From Apus apus (taxonomy: Eukaryota > Chordata > Aves > Apodiformes > Apodidae), in NCBI RefSeq assembly GCF_020740795.1, contig NC_067282.1, forward strand, positions 164,788,274-164,852,273: DNA of 64,000 bases, in the 5' to 3' direction. The notes beneath the pieces are model-generated. The model made no database searches, was not told the origin of the DNA, and saw only the letters and a list, made by a program, of their open reading frames with translations. Shown piece after piece: positions 1 to 13,500 of this stretch; position 1 is the stretch's first letter; the number at the start of each line of letters is the position of its first letter. Made by a program: the position numbers and the translations under genes.

Positions 1-3000
1 TGCTGGCCACTGGAGCCAGCAAGAGACCCATCAGTATAAGGGGTCAGCACCCAGGCCAGATAAAGCAGCAACAACAACAACAAATCATTCATACACATTT
101 GTGAAAGGGCTGTTTGTTCATATGCTTTAGGTACAGATTCCCTTGCAACAGAGGAAAGCTATCATTAAAAATTATTCCCAGGTACCCATGGAAGACAGAA
201 CCAAGTCTGATAGTGAGGAAAGACCTTTTCAGAGCACTGCCATAAGCCCTGGCAAGGGATTTTCTTTATGGCAAGGGCACCAGGCCAGGGTATATATTAC
301 ATCATATGTAAGATCTATGATTTCGAGTCAGCTGGTTCAGACAGAAATAAGTCAGAGCACTGTGCAACAATAATTGCTAGCTGAGGCACTAATTGGAACA
401 AATTGCCCTTAGGGGGGAAATTAAAAACAAAGGGATACAGCTTCCCATGATCTTTACACTGCTCAATCCATTACAGCAGTGAGTTCTCCATCACTGTGGG
501 CAGGGGCAATGATGGGCTCTGGATCAGCATCGAAATCTAAGGGCTCTCAGCAGGTGCCACGTGGCCACTCTTCAGGAGGGAGAGAGTAAAACCAGCTTAA
601 AGACTTGTGTTGTTTCTAGGACTACACGACTGGAGAGAAAAAAATAAACCTTTAACTTTCTCATTCAATATAGAGATGATGAACAACGTTCCATAATAAT
701 AGGACCTTTCCTGTGCAAGTAACATACTTTAGTAAAGCAAGAAACATTGCTTGGTTTCTTATGTTCCCAGTAGCAACTTGTAAAAAATATTTTTGCACCT
801 TCTACTTGCATCTTCTTCTTGCATGGTCCTAAGACTCAGAAGTGGATGGAGTATATAACTTGTGGGGCTAAACTGCTATCTGGAAACTTTAGGCATATTC
901 AGCCTGGTACATTTCCATTTCAGTCTTTTTAAAAATCTATTTGAATAATCTCACTGGGGGATTCTCCTCGCTAGATTGCCTGTGTACAATACAATACATT
1001 TTTCTGGGAACAAAATAATTTTTATGGCTTATTTTCCAGGTTCTGTCTTGAGTATATGCAAGCTTGTAATGGCACTTGATAACTCAGCCAAGGCTGAGTT
1101 CCCTAATACTGTATGTATGCTGCAGTAGGTCCCATCCTAGTTTGTTTATCCTACCCTTAGCCACAAAGAGTCAACTACTGAAGTCAGTGTGGTAGTGTCT
1201 GATAGCTTTTTTTCCCCTTCTTAAGTATGTTATCATGGAGGTGCTACCACTGCCACTGATGGGCTCAGCCTTGGCCAGTGATGAGTCCATCTTGAAGCTG
1301 GCTGACATTGGCTGTATTGGACACAGGGGAAGCTTCTAGCAGCTTCTCACAGAAGCCACCCCTGTACCCCTTCTGCTACCAAAACCTTGCCATGCAAATG
1401 CAATACAAGAATATACCAAGGATACATAATTATGTGTTTGCCCTGGCTTTATATTGTTCCATAAACACCTGCTTTGGCCAGACAGGATACTGGGCTAAAT
1501 GGACTCTTCAAGCTGATCAAACTTTGTTATTCCTCTTCTCTTACATTCTTCTGATGAATTTATTTTCTGCTTCATTGACTCAAACTTCATTTTGCAGAGC
1601 CCATTACCTTGCTATAAAGAAAATTAGGTAGACAAACTATTCTTGACAGTTCCTCAGGGGCTCCTTACTGCTTGGGGTTTTTCTCCGCTCAGGATGCACA
1701 GAGACAGCCTGGGATACCTCTCAGTTCGGGTTACTTTTGTCAAAACCTTTTTTTTTCCTTTGGCAAAAACAACATTAAATTTTGCTTTAGATATGTAGGT
1801 TACAGCAATATGGACTATTTTATCTACTAATAATCTATACTACTACTATCTATACTACTCTAATTTTTACTATCAAGCCAGCAGACTTTACCTTGCAATA
1901 ATTTCTTATTTAGCCTCTAGATAAGAAGTGCTGAATTATTGCTTAAATAGTTGCTAAATTCACTAAAGAAAGATTTGAGGCCTTAGCTTTTAGTGACCTA
2001 GTTAGGTTGCCTATCTGAAAATGACAGTGTAGGAGTTACATTGGAACCTAAATAATACAGCTGAAAAGAGATGTGAACAGTGTCTTTGATCACAATGTAC
2101 CAGGGCAGAGTGTGTTGTTTGCTTCAGTAGACAAAGGAAGTTACTAACATTGCTGCTGCATCTTTTAAACCTCCACTTTACAGTTCAGTTGCAGCACTCT
2201 GAAAAATATTGCTTTCAGCAACTGTCCTAGCAGTTGCAGAATATGCAAATCAGAAATCTCAAGACATAAGATAAACAGTACAACACTCGTAGATTTAGTT
2301 CTGGCTGAAGGGTGTTGGATGGGGATGCCAAATCTCACACTGAAAATACCAATGATACCATAACTTAATTAACCTGTTAGTTCTGACATAGCCATCTTGC
2401 AACTCAATCACTTTCATTGCTCAAACAGATTTCTCATTCAAAGACAACGTTAGGTCTTCAAAGACCTCCTGTTTACTGTTTCGATAATGACAAGACTTTT
2501 AGACATCTGTTACTGCTATTTTAGGTAAGGCATCAGTAATATTCTTATTTGCCTGGGTACAATTTACTAATTTTGTTTCTTCTAATATGGTGATTATATA
2601 GCTTCTAACAACACATTGATTGGCAAGGAATTTCAAAGTGGTAGTGGTCAATGAGAGTTTGTTTTAAATGGTTGAATACCTTTTAATTCTCTGAATCTCT
2701 ATTTAGTTGTCTGTGTAGCTTTCTTGACACACTTTCACCAGGTCTATATGCTGTAGATGAGTATATCGCTTGACAACATACAGGTGAAACAAATTAAATC
2801 GTAGGTGAAAATATTATTTTATTCTGTGTCATTAATTTTTTTACACATAATGTATTCCTAAGACTAGGTCCATGAGAGAAATTCCAAGGTGCTCCTGCAA
2901 AATGTAATGACTTGAGGTGAATAACATCCCTTGCTGCTTTTCCCCCAAAAATTTTACGTGCCGCTAGATGCTTTGGCTAAGTCCAGATTCAGCAAGTTAG

Positions 3001-4287
3001 ATGGATTTTGTATGAGCACTGGACATTCTCCTCAGTTTGAATTGTCTCATTCAGGTATAATTCTGTAATAAATGTGCAAATGCAAGTGCTGCTCACCCTT
3101 TGTGCTGGCCATGCTCCAGAACTGAACACAGCAAGACCAAGTCTCTCCAGCACTCATTTTGCAGGAGGTCGCTCCACTGCTATTGAAGTGCAAACGCGCA
3201 GAAGATCCTTTCCTTGTCGCTTTTCTAAGTTTTTGTTGTTTTCTGCATATATACATGTAAAAGTGTGTGGGAGCATGGGAGGGGGAAGGAAGTTGTACAT
3301 GCACTTCCTAAATTCACTGTACCTTCAAAACAAGCACATTTTTTGAGGTCACCAAAAAAGATCTAGGTGTCACTACTCTTCCTTGCCCAAAGGATTTCTG
3401 TGTCTCAAATCCACCACTTACTGAAGACAACACAAACATACTTTTCTGCTGTCTCTGCATTGTCTCAGGAGCTTTTGGCCATTCACAGTTGCCCAGGATG
3501 CCCAGGCTTCAGCTCAGTGTGTCCACACCATCTCAGAGGCTTGAGTTTGACCTGATGACCAATCCCACCTGACGCTGCAGCGGACAGGCCTTGTTGGGAC
3601 CATGCTGGCTGTCACCCTTAACCATCCTTTCTCTCCAGTAGTGAGCACCACAATAGCAGACCAGTGCTTAGAGGTAGCTGAGCCAGGCACAAGTAGAGCT
3701 TCTCTACATTGCAGGAAATAATGTGCTTGAGTATAATTTAAAGCATGGGGCATTGCTGATGGTTTCCTTCAAACTTAATATATAGATATCCCCAGAAGCA
3801 CACCAGTGAGTGAGCAGTGTGGACCTGCCACTATGTTCAGCTTTTGAGCTCAGTTTTAACACTTTCCTTTAACCACAGACTTCAGTGGATCTTAACCGAT
3901 TCTGTATTTTTCATCATAGTTATTTGTTCCTTTCTTTCATTATGTTTTTTTTTCTATTCATATCTCACAAAGTTAACTGCAGAACTTGTTTATATCCACA
4001 TTGTTATTAATAGCCTGACTGTCATTTGGCATATTACCATGACATAAATGACACATTTCTATACAAATGCCAAGTTTTACAGAAAACCACGTAACTCATC
4101 AGGATATCCCTGCTTTTTATTGTGCAGCTCCAATAAAATTGAAATTTAAATCCTTTTCATTCAAGAGCAAAAAATTGGCTAAAGGGGAAAATAGTGGATG
4201 TTTGTTCTGTAAGTTAATGATTAAATTTAAAAGATTGAATTAAAATGTAAATAGCCTTAGAAGAACTCAATGAATCTCAGATGCTTT

Positions 4288-4373
4288 TAAAAAGGAAGAA
4301 AAAAAATCAAAACAAACAAACAAATGAACAAAAAACAATTCAAACCAAAACAACTACAACAAATAAAAAACCA
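4288..4373. repeat. A-rich, CAAA-type low-complexity tract
   Basis: The plus strand is almost entirely A and C with repeated CAAA and ACAA units. It could be the decayed tail of a retroposed sequence or a simple repeat; no body is recognisable upstream. Confidence 0.75.
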
Positions 4374-7300
4374 ACATTTGGACTGACCCAGAACCTTGGT
4401 ATCAGTTCACTGTTGGGACGTTCATTTGCCAGTTCATTTTAACTTGTTTGTTGTTTTAGTTTTACTGAGCGTACCTGAAGCTAGACACTTAGAGTATCAA
4501 AAACAGAATTGTCACTCTGTTTCTCTTTTGTTTGTGTCTGTTTTCTTTGTTGCTAGACAATGTATTATTTTTTAGTTGATTTCCCTTAATTTAAAAAATA
4601 CCACTGCTGCAGATAATATTAGAGAAAGTAAAATAGCATACTGTCTCTTTTGTCCTAATAATGGGAAGGTATTTGTCTGGATAAGGTCACAGTTGCTTCT
4701 AAGTATAATTGTTTTCAGTAGAACTGTTGCGAGCTCCAGGACTAGGCAACCTAATCTAAAGCAGAACTCTCAGGCTTTGAAAGAATGTTTCTGGGGACGA
4801 TCTTTGCAGGATACAGGGACTGCTAAGTCACCAGGAGCTGGACAGCTTGGGTTTTATTAATACTTTTGTTCTGTTTTTAAAGAGAACATGGATAATAATG
4901 AAACATAATTACACTGACTTTTTTTTTTTTCTATGACCATATACTTTTAATTCTTTGTATTGTTTAGGCAGAGAAGAGGCCACTGCTGAAACAAAGGTCA
5001 TCTTCACAGTTCCATCTAAGTTTGTACATGCTTTGATTATGGACAGACAAGCCTGTGCTCATGGCTTTGCAAAGAGCTCTCCCTCTGCATAAACACCCTC
5101 TCACAAAGCCAAAACTGGAGGTCAGTTCAGTCAAGATATGTACTGGTGTAACAACAAATTTAACTCAAGAGGCTTTTTTTAATTGACCTATCTGTGGACA
5201 GTCTAACCCCTACTTTAATCTGTCCTGTATCAACTAACAAACCCACAACTTTTGTGGGAAAACAAGATCTGGCCCTATTGTGCCACGCACAGAGTTTATG
5301 GAAAACTATGCAGCAGGCTGCATTAGTTACAGTGCAATGAGGGATTCACCATGAGGGAAGAAAAGGACTTGTCCTTATGTGAACTGTGCATAAGATGCCT
5401 TCGAATCCTGGTGGGACTTTTGTGGTGACATAAAACTGAGGGAATGTTGGAGATATAATTACAACATAAACTTATGTAAGTTTTAGGAGCACATTTGAAA
5501 TTATTTACTAATCAGTTTTTTAAATATCCCTTTTAATAGCCAAATGTATGCAACAGTCCTAGGATAAGCAAATGCCAATACTACAAGAGTAACTTTAGCA
5601 TGCACCACTGTGCTAATGAAGTTATCTAAAACACAAAGCACAAGGGGGAGCTGGATTTCAGAGTGGGTTGGTTGTTTGGGGTCTATTTTCAGATTTTCCT
5701 CTGGAGTAATACTCTTGGAAAAAAAAAGAGAGCTTGGTTAGGAGCTTTTCCCAGGGCAAGCAGTACACATACACAAATATACAACTGGAAATACAGAGAA
5801 ATACATACCCTACATAGCCTTAGCACCATTCCTGCCTCAGGAAGAAGGCCTATTGAACAGTCTTTCACTGAGCATGTAGGGAAAGAAGGAATGGCAATAA
5901 ATATCTGAATAACTATGCAAAGCCCCTCTGCTTAGCACTGATTTTCTAGTAGCTTACTTCCCAATGCTTTTTACATGTTAGAATTACAATGTTTGACTTT
6001 CTTTTCTTGTCCCCATCTTGAATGATACTCTGTCTTTCCCCTCTGCCTCCATTTGTTTGCTCCTTACATCCCTCCAGCTTGGGGCTTTTTTCTTGTAAAC
6101 ATCATAGTAAACTTAATGTGGGAGCATCTATAACTGCAGTTTATTATGCTTTTGGTGCTCAGCAATACTAATATAAACTTTCCCAGTTTTACATTTTGAT
6201 CTCAATTGTTTAATCTTCTGTGTGTTTAAATTGGACATGAGCATCGTTTCAATCCTTAGCAGGCAATGCCATTCCTCCAGCGAGGATGCCTGTTTTGTAT
6301 AAAACATGTGATGTTAGAAAGGTTTGTTAGCATATAGAACACTGAGACAGCTAGGATGCCATCTATGGTTTTCATTGCAGCTGACTATCTTACACAGTAG
6401 CTACAACCTGATAAATCCTGCTTATATGCCTCAAAGTGCATCTTTAATACACTGTAAAGCATTTATATATATGCAACTGCTGTTGTTATCAGTAGCATAT
6501 ACATGTACTGTGTGCTTCACTCTTGGAATGATACATTAACTATGGATTTATAGCTGCACTCTAAAGGAACAAAGATTTCTGTGTAGGTACTGATGAATAT
6601 ATACTGAGATTTTTACCAGGTTCCAGTGAAGAAAAGTTTGCTAATATCCTGCATATCCTGATGTACAGCTTCAAGAGCAAAAAAAGGAATGATGTATAGC
6701 TGAAATGCCTTGCTAACACCAAAAGGCTCTGGAAAGCTGCAGCGACACATAAATAAAGAGCAGCCCACCACTTTGTGCCAGCAACTACTTACTTGGGAAA
6801 CTATGCAATGATTAAACAATGAAATTAAACACATAGGACCTGGTACATTTAAATATTTAAATGCCAGTTTTCATAACAAATCATCCTAATGCATAGCTGT
6901 GAGTCTGACCTTGCTCTAGGACAGCCTATAATACTGCAAGCAAGACAGCTAAAACTGCGCGTTCCTCTACATCTTCAGTAAAGGTCTGTGCTCTCACATA
7001 AAGGCAGGGCTACTTACATGAGATCTTCATTAAGAAATGGCTTTGTTAATATATATTTATCAGGGATATGACTGTCATTTTTAAGTTAAGTAAGTCCACT
7101 TTCTTTTAAGCATAAATCTGAAGCAAATCCATTGACCTCAGTAGTGCTACAGGAAAATGTGAATCTAGTTTCTTGGTGGCTGTTACTTAAATGTTTCCTC
7201 ATAGCATTTTAATTCCTATTTACATTACTTTGTTGTATAACTCCATAGATTTTTTCAGCAGTTAGCTCCCCCCCACATCAGGCAGTTCAGTTAAACTTCA

Positions 7301-8035
7301 TGGTAGCAGGTCCACCCAGTTATCCTTAAGGAAAGAGGGTTATGGGTAGTAGGAAACCTCCAGCAGGAGGAAACCTCTGTACCAGCTGTATAATGAAGAC
7401 AAACATTGTTATGTGTTTCCAACAGAAGTTTATACTCCAAAAGGGGAGGGTCAGTAGGAGTCCATTCAGTGGCATACAAAGCAGTAGTTCTCAATTTTTT
7501 AGTGATTTTTTATGTCAGCAAAGAGCTGGTTTTAAGATGTTGGCTCCTCCTTGTTTCCATGTCAAAACTGTATTAGAAGATGCATATAAATGCATTAAGT
7601 GCTCTCCTAACATCAGTTTCCCTTGAAAGCAAGTGCATTACGTTAGCAGTATCAAGCAGTCATTGAGAGGGTAACTTGCTGCTGTCTGCTTTCAGCACAT
7701 CTACAGGAAAAACAGGGCCTTGGTGAAAAGCTAAGTTCACTTAACTAACAGATTAAAACAGCAGAAAAAACAAGTACCTTGGGGTCTGACTCTGGATAAT
7801 AGCTTGAGTTCAAACTGGCATTTTCAACAGATGACAACTCCAGGTGCCAAGTAGAGCTAAACCAGATTTGTACTGCCACTGTCTTAGCCAGGGCTTTGTG
7901 CAACAGGAGAGGGTGGGAAATGCTTCTCTAAAGGTCACACTCTGCCTTGCACAGGCAGCCTGCAGCAATGTGAATTCCTGAGTCAAGATGGTCAGAAAAT
8001 GTTTTTTAGCTGAAAGTACTTTTGAAACCATGTTT

Positions 8036-8069
8036 AAAAAAAAAAAAATTAAAAAAAATCAATAAAAAT
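8036..8069. repeat. A-rich low-complexity tract
   Basis: A run of A broken by TT and TC. No recognisable source element flanks it. Confidence 0.75.
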
Positions 8070-8432
8070 GGATCATTCTCATAGACGTCCCCTATCATGA
8101 GGGTATTTTCTCCTGGAAGGAATTTATCTTGAAGTATTTAAACCAGCTTTAATCCTAAAGGCATAGTATTTGTAGAACAGATATGCAATGGCCCCTGGGG
8201 ATTATTATTGTAGACTCACCCCAACACCTGCACATCTTCTATTTGTTCAGATTTTACCCCAGGGAAAACATTTGCCCCTACATGCAAAGATAAGGGTTTA
8301 AAAGGATTTTCTCACATGGATGTTCTGTCTCCAACTCATACTTTTGAAATCTGTCAAAGTATGCTAAGACCTACTGACACATCCAGTTTCAGCTCTATCA
8401 TCCATTCTTTTTCAGTTATTCTTCTGGGATGC

Positions 8433-8474
8433 TTGTGTGTGTGTATATGCACATGCATATCCATCCATCCATGC
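8433..8474. repeat. Compound simple repeat: TG, AT/GC and CATC units
   Basis: A short TG run passes into TATATGCACATGCATAT, then CCAT repeated three times. Likely a decayed microsatellite. Confidence 0.65.
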
Positions 8475-10019
8475 AATCTACCTTTCTCTATCTTTTTCCT
8501 TTCATAAGAAAAATAAACACACAGACTGAACAACCTTTTCACTTTCTATTCACATCAACATGAAAAAATTATCCACGTAGGTGGCTAATGCGGCTTTAGA
8601 GATGGCTAAGATAGAAACACTTTTCAATTCTATATGACTGGTATATGTTATACAAAATTTCTTTAGGGCCTTTCTATAATATGAAAGGCACCGATACAAG
8701 ATGTTTTTTATTCCTTTTGTTTCTTGAAATCTGTTTGTCTAATCATGTACCAAGACATTGTTCTACCCATTCAGTAATTCATTTATTTTCTGGTTTATGA
8801 TTTTAAAATAGCAAAGACTTCTTTGCCTTTATCCACATCCCCTATAAAATTGACTGTCTTTAACCTTTTAAGAAGCTATTCTTGTAATGGTATAGAAGAA
8901 GAAGGGGCAGATTTAGTCCACAAAAAGCAGGGCTAAGTGCTACATCATGAAGGTCACACAATGGCACTGAGAGAGGAGGCTGTGGCCATGTAACCACTCT
9001 CTAGGTTGAGAGGTCATGTTCAGATCTCATTTTTTGATGCTGTGGGCAGAAGTATGAACAACTAGTAGCTTCATCTCTCAAACACAATACTGACCTCGGG
9101 TTTCTGGAAGATGAAGATTTCAAGGCATATTTTAGAAAGAAAAGGGGAATAACCCCAATGCTTTGGCCAGCATCCCAGTCTTCAGCAGAACTAGTGTCAA
9201 AACAGAATGTGATTAATGCTAAGTGCATAATGGCTGCCACATTTCTCTGCAAGCAGGTCTCCTGCAGATCAGCTTTTGATTCTTTCTTGCTGGTTCTGGT
9301 TAAAAGTCACAAACTTTTCTCAACTGCAGGACAAGCATTGTAAAATATGCTGGTGCTCTAATGTTTTACAAAGATTATCTTGACTTATGAATGTTTTCAC
9401 TGCCAATTTTAAATTGATGTAATTTAAATACTTTCTGAAGATTTCCATTCCTCTTAAAGACAACAGTCTGTGGCCTGAACTTATTCTCTTCTAACTCAGC
9501 ACTGCTACTATGATAATCTCTGTAAAGACAGAATAATACTTACTTTTCAAAAATGGCAATTTTGAGTGAAATAAAAAGCTTTTCTTGTTCCTGCTGCTCT
9601 TGAAATTTTATGCAGCTAATGCTGAAGAAGCTTAAGTGGCCAAGTTTAGTTTGATTTTCAGAATTATCCTCTCTCACAAAATATGTGTTTAGGAAAGTAC
9701 TGTTTTTGCTAACATGTTCTTAAGTGCCTAGGAGCTCAGACTGTGGCTCAGTTCCCATGCTGATCCCATATGCTTCAGACTTAGCACATACAGAATCTGC
9801 ATTAGAAGAAAATGTTATGATAAAAATTTATCTTAAATCATATAATGATTCGCTTTTGCACGTGGTGAAGTTGGACTGTGGTAGTCTTTGGGGCAGCCAG
9901 CAGCATCAGTACAGCTCCTGGCTGAGGAAAAGAACACTCCCTGAGCTACCTACCAGCCTTGTCCTTGCAGGAATTAAGTCTCAAAAAAGTAGGAAATTAA
10001 TCATTAAAATGGCAGAAAC

Positions 10020-10510
10020 TCACACTCCTAAAAGGTAGGAAGTACAGCGGCGAAATACGTTCCCTTCTGAAATGCAGCCTTTAACTGTGCCCTGAGGCCT
10101 AGGAAGGCCAACGCTGCATGTACCAGCAAGCTGCTGCTGCTGCTGCAGATGGAGAGAGACCATGTAAACACTGCAGTCCCGTACTCGCTCAAACACCTTC
10201 TCTTTGTGATGGCAGAGCTCAGCGACCCAGGCACAGTGAAGAGGAGCTACGTACAGTTGGCTACTTTTCACATACTGGGGGTCGTGTCGGCAGGAGGACA
10301 TTTACCCGCCAGGGTTACCTCTGGCACCCAGTGACCAGCACCGCAGTTTGGGCAGGCCAGGTGGACAGGCAGTGCTGTCACCGGCGGTAGCCTTTCCTGG
10401 GGCACCCCCAGGGTGATACAGCCCAGCTTCCCTCACCACGCTGCCTGCTGTGGCACTGCCGGGTGGGGCAGCACAGTGCTGTGCCCAAAATCCCTTTCTT
10501 AAGTTTGTCA
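10020..10510. other. Isolated GC-rich patch of unknown origin
   Basis: This half-kilobase is clearly richer in G+C and CpG than its surroundings and is open in several frames on both strands (up to about 90 residues), as GC-rich sequence tends to be. It includes (CTG)5 at about 10,131-10,145. No protein domain is recognisable. It could be an old transposable-element fragment, a regulatory element or an exon of a noncoding transcript. Confidence 0.45.
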
Positions 10511-13500
10511 TAGGACTGAGGGGGAAAAGTTCTTACATACCAGCCTGTATTGCCCATAATCTTCTCTCCTCCTGTCTTTTATTTTGTATTTCCTCTGTAG
10601 CATCCATATTACTTTTCCTGTTGTGGTTCATTCTGTTCATTAATTTGCATACAGGTAGTATGAAGGTCAAGAGATGTTGTGGTATCAGAGACATAAAACA
10701 TCAGCGGAGTTTGTTTTGGTTATTATTTGCAGAATGTCAACAATTACTGAAATGAATGGTTGCCATTTTAGTGACAGTGAGAAGCAGTGAGAATAACTGG
10801 AGTGGTCAATAAATTAGTTCCTGAATATTATTGGCATTTAAATAACACTTATACATGGTAAGGTAAAGCTACAGGGATTGAGAAACCAGTAATGAGAAGT
10901 GAGGGTGAAGTGTCATATGAGCCTTGATGATCACCAGCAGGAGATGCTATGGAAAACAACTCTCTTGGAGACTCAGCCCCAGCCCTTCAGTTTGGCATCC
11001 ACAGAACAATGAGAACTTTGATGGAGGAAAAAGAGGTGACTCACACTGCTGAAGACTATTTGGTTTTCCAGCAACTATATGGAAGCTGGAATACCTATGG
11101 CATTTCATCCTAGTCTGCAAAGCTACCAAGTCTGTCTCATAGTGTGACCATGGGCAATACAGGGAAAGTAACAGAGGAACACAACACAATTTGCCTCTTA
11201 AACTGTGCTTTAGAGGGAAGTAACATCACAACTTTGCTGCTCATGGCCTCCTCTCTACTTTGTCATTGAAAGAAAAAGAGCTAATTTGCTAGGGTTGTGA
11301 AAGTGTTATTGGATCATTGGGGACATATCATTACTGCGAACACAGCTGCCTGGGGAGATCCATGAGGAGTCTTCAGAATGAAAGGAAAAGCTTTTTGGAA
11401 GTCCTAAGGGGGGACATCTTCCTAGACTGGCACATTCACATTAATTAGTTTCCAGACTAATAGCTTCCTGAGGAACCACCTATTTTTCCCATTCATCATG
11501 GAGCCACTGTGATGCAAAGGCAAATGCAAGTATAGCTTGAACATTTTGCATTGCCATGCAAAATTACTGTTTAATGTGTAGACTGATGCTGGAAACGCCT
11601 CATAATTAGACTAAGTAAGCCAAGATATTTTTGTTGCGGTATTTGGATGTTGCATTTTACGGAATATTTCTAAAATGAAAAGGAAAATGTCACCAGAAAA
11701 GGGGGTAGGGACAGAAATACTTCTGCTGATTTTGAACTGCCAGACACAAAGGCAATTAACAGAGCAGACTGTGGAGATGTGCACCTGAAGGAGGCCTTAA
11801 GGGCATGCTTTGATGGTATGTCAGAATCAGAGGAATCTCTGCTTTGTGCTAATTTGTGTCATTGTAGTTGGCTTGCATACAGACTTCCAATGAACTGCTG
11901 ATTTTAAATGAATATGTCAGTTTTTAAAACCAAAGTAAATCATGATCTACAGAAGAAATCATAGCAAATATACATTTCTAGGAAGATTTAAGCCATGAAC
12001 AAAGAAGATTCAAGGTACTGAATCACTCTCACATAAATCACAGATTGGAGTATCGTTCCCCTTAGTGTACACTGGGGTCAAGTGAAAAGAGCTGGTTTGG
12101 ACATAATGTGTTGTCATGTGACACAAGATGGCTGTAACCTAGACCACAAAACCATCCATACAGTACAGTAGCTCCTAGCAAGTAAGTTTTAGGTTCTTCT
12201 GTGTCCTAATGCTTTCTAATACATTATTTTGGTATTTGAAGGGCTGCAAACATCTTGTACACTTCCTGAACCACCTTCTGGTTCTTCTACCCTTTCTGGG
12301 AAAGATATCCCCTCCACTTCTCAGCTTCTGCACAATCTTGAACAAGTCAGAGACCATGTCCTGCTTTTTTCTATTTCTTCTTTCTTCTGGTTAAGTTTCT
12401 ATACTTGCTTTTCTAGTATAGCACAGAAAGACTACTGAGAAGTGTCTGATGAGCAAGGAGAAAACCATAAATGAGAAAACTCTTTAAAAATTTTCATAAG
12501 GATATTCTTATAGGTATTTAATTTGTTTTCAATAGTTCATTCAGGATAGTTCAGCAAATCCCAGTATAATCCCAGTATAATGAATACATGAAGGACACGA
12601 CCAATGGACTGCTGGATGTCAACAGTGATGAGATAACTGACTATACTTGTGATTCTGGCTTGTCAGGGTGCCCAAGAGTCAGTGGAATAAACTGAAATGC
12701 ATCAAGGACCTGTGCTACAGGATATTTCAGACTGATAATTCTGTCAGAGTTTCATCATTATTCCTGGGGTTGTTCTGCAGCCAAGCTTACCACCAACTCT
12801 CCTCCACATGGACTAAGGAATTTCAGAGCTTCTTTCCTGAGAAAACAAAGAAGCTAGACCTCAAGTGGCATTTTTTTCTTTAGGTCTGCGCCAAGTCATA
12901 CGTTTATGTTTTAGAGGTAGAAGTAATGGGAAAGAGGCATTCTAAAAACACTCTGGGGATTACAATGGAGGGAAAGGAAGGAGAACTTTGAGGTGTAATC
13001 CCTGTGACATTGGGCCATGGAGGTCAAGTCAATAACATGAGCAGTCTTAGTTGTAAAACATAGGCATTGTTGGTGAAGGATTGGTTTCACTGAGGATTAA
13101 CACAGCATCCAGGCATGCACTAACGGAAAAGGATCCAAATGGAATACATGTCAGCTAGTTTTATTTAATCAGCAAACATTTGAGATTTTAGTAACCATAC
13201 TTCAGATTGCAACATGGAAGGAATTGCCAAACCAGGGAGAGTTCTACTGGTGAAATCATGGTGACTGACCTTGCCTACCTATATTTAACAGAAGCTACAT
13301 CAGATCTGCTAAATGTTAGCAGTCTTCATCATTATTCTTGTGTCTTGTAAAATATGCCACTCTTTATGCATCCCCATACAATAGAAACTATAGTTCTGCA
13401 TGCAAACTGGCTGCTGACAATCACAGTGACAAGATATTTCTCTGATTCTACTGTTTGCAGTCTACAGCCTACGGACTCTGGTATGTTAACTCCATCTATC

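Larger units (their letters stand above)
1..10019. other. AT-rich intergenic DNA, no gene seen
   Basis: All open frames here are short, lack recognisable domains and look like chance. Small features are a (CAA)5 run at 69-83, the A-rich and CATC/TG tracts listed separately, and a somewhat GC-richer stretch at about 3,480-3,740 without a recognisable match. Promoter-like CpG clustering is absent. Confidence 0.7.
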
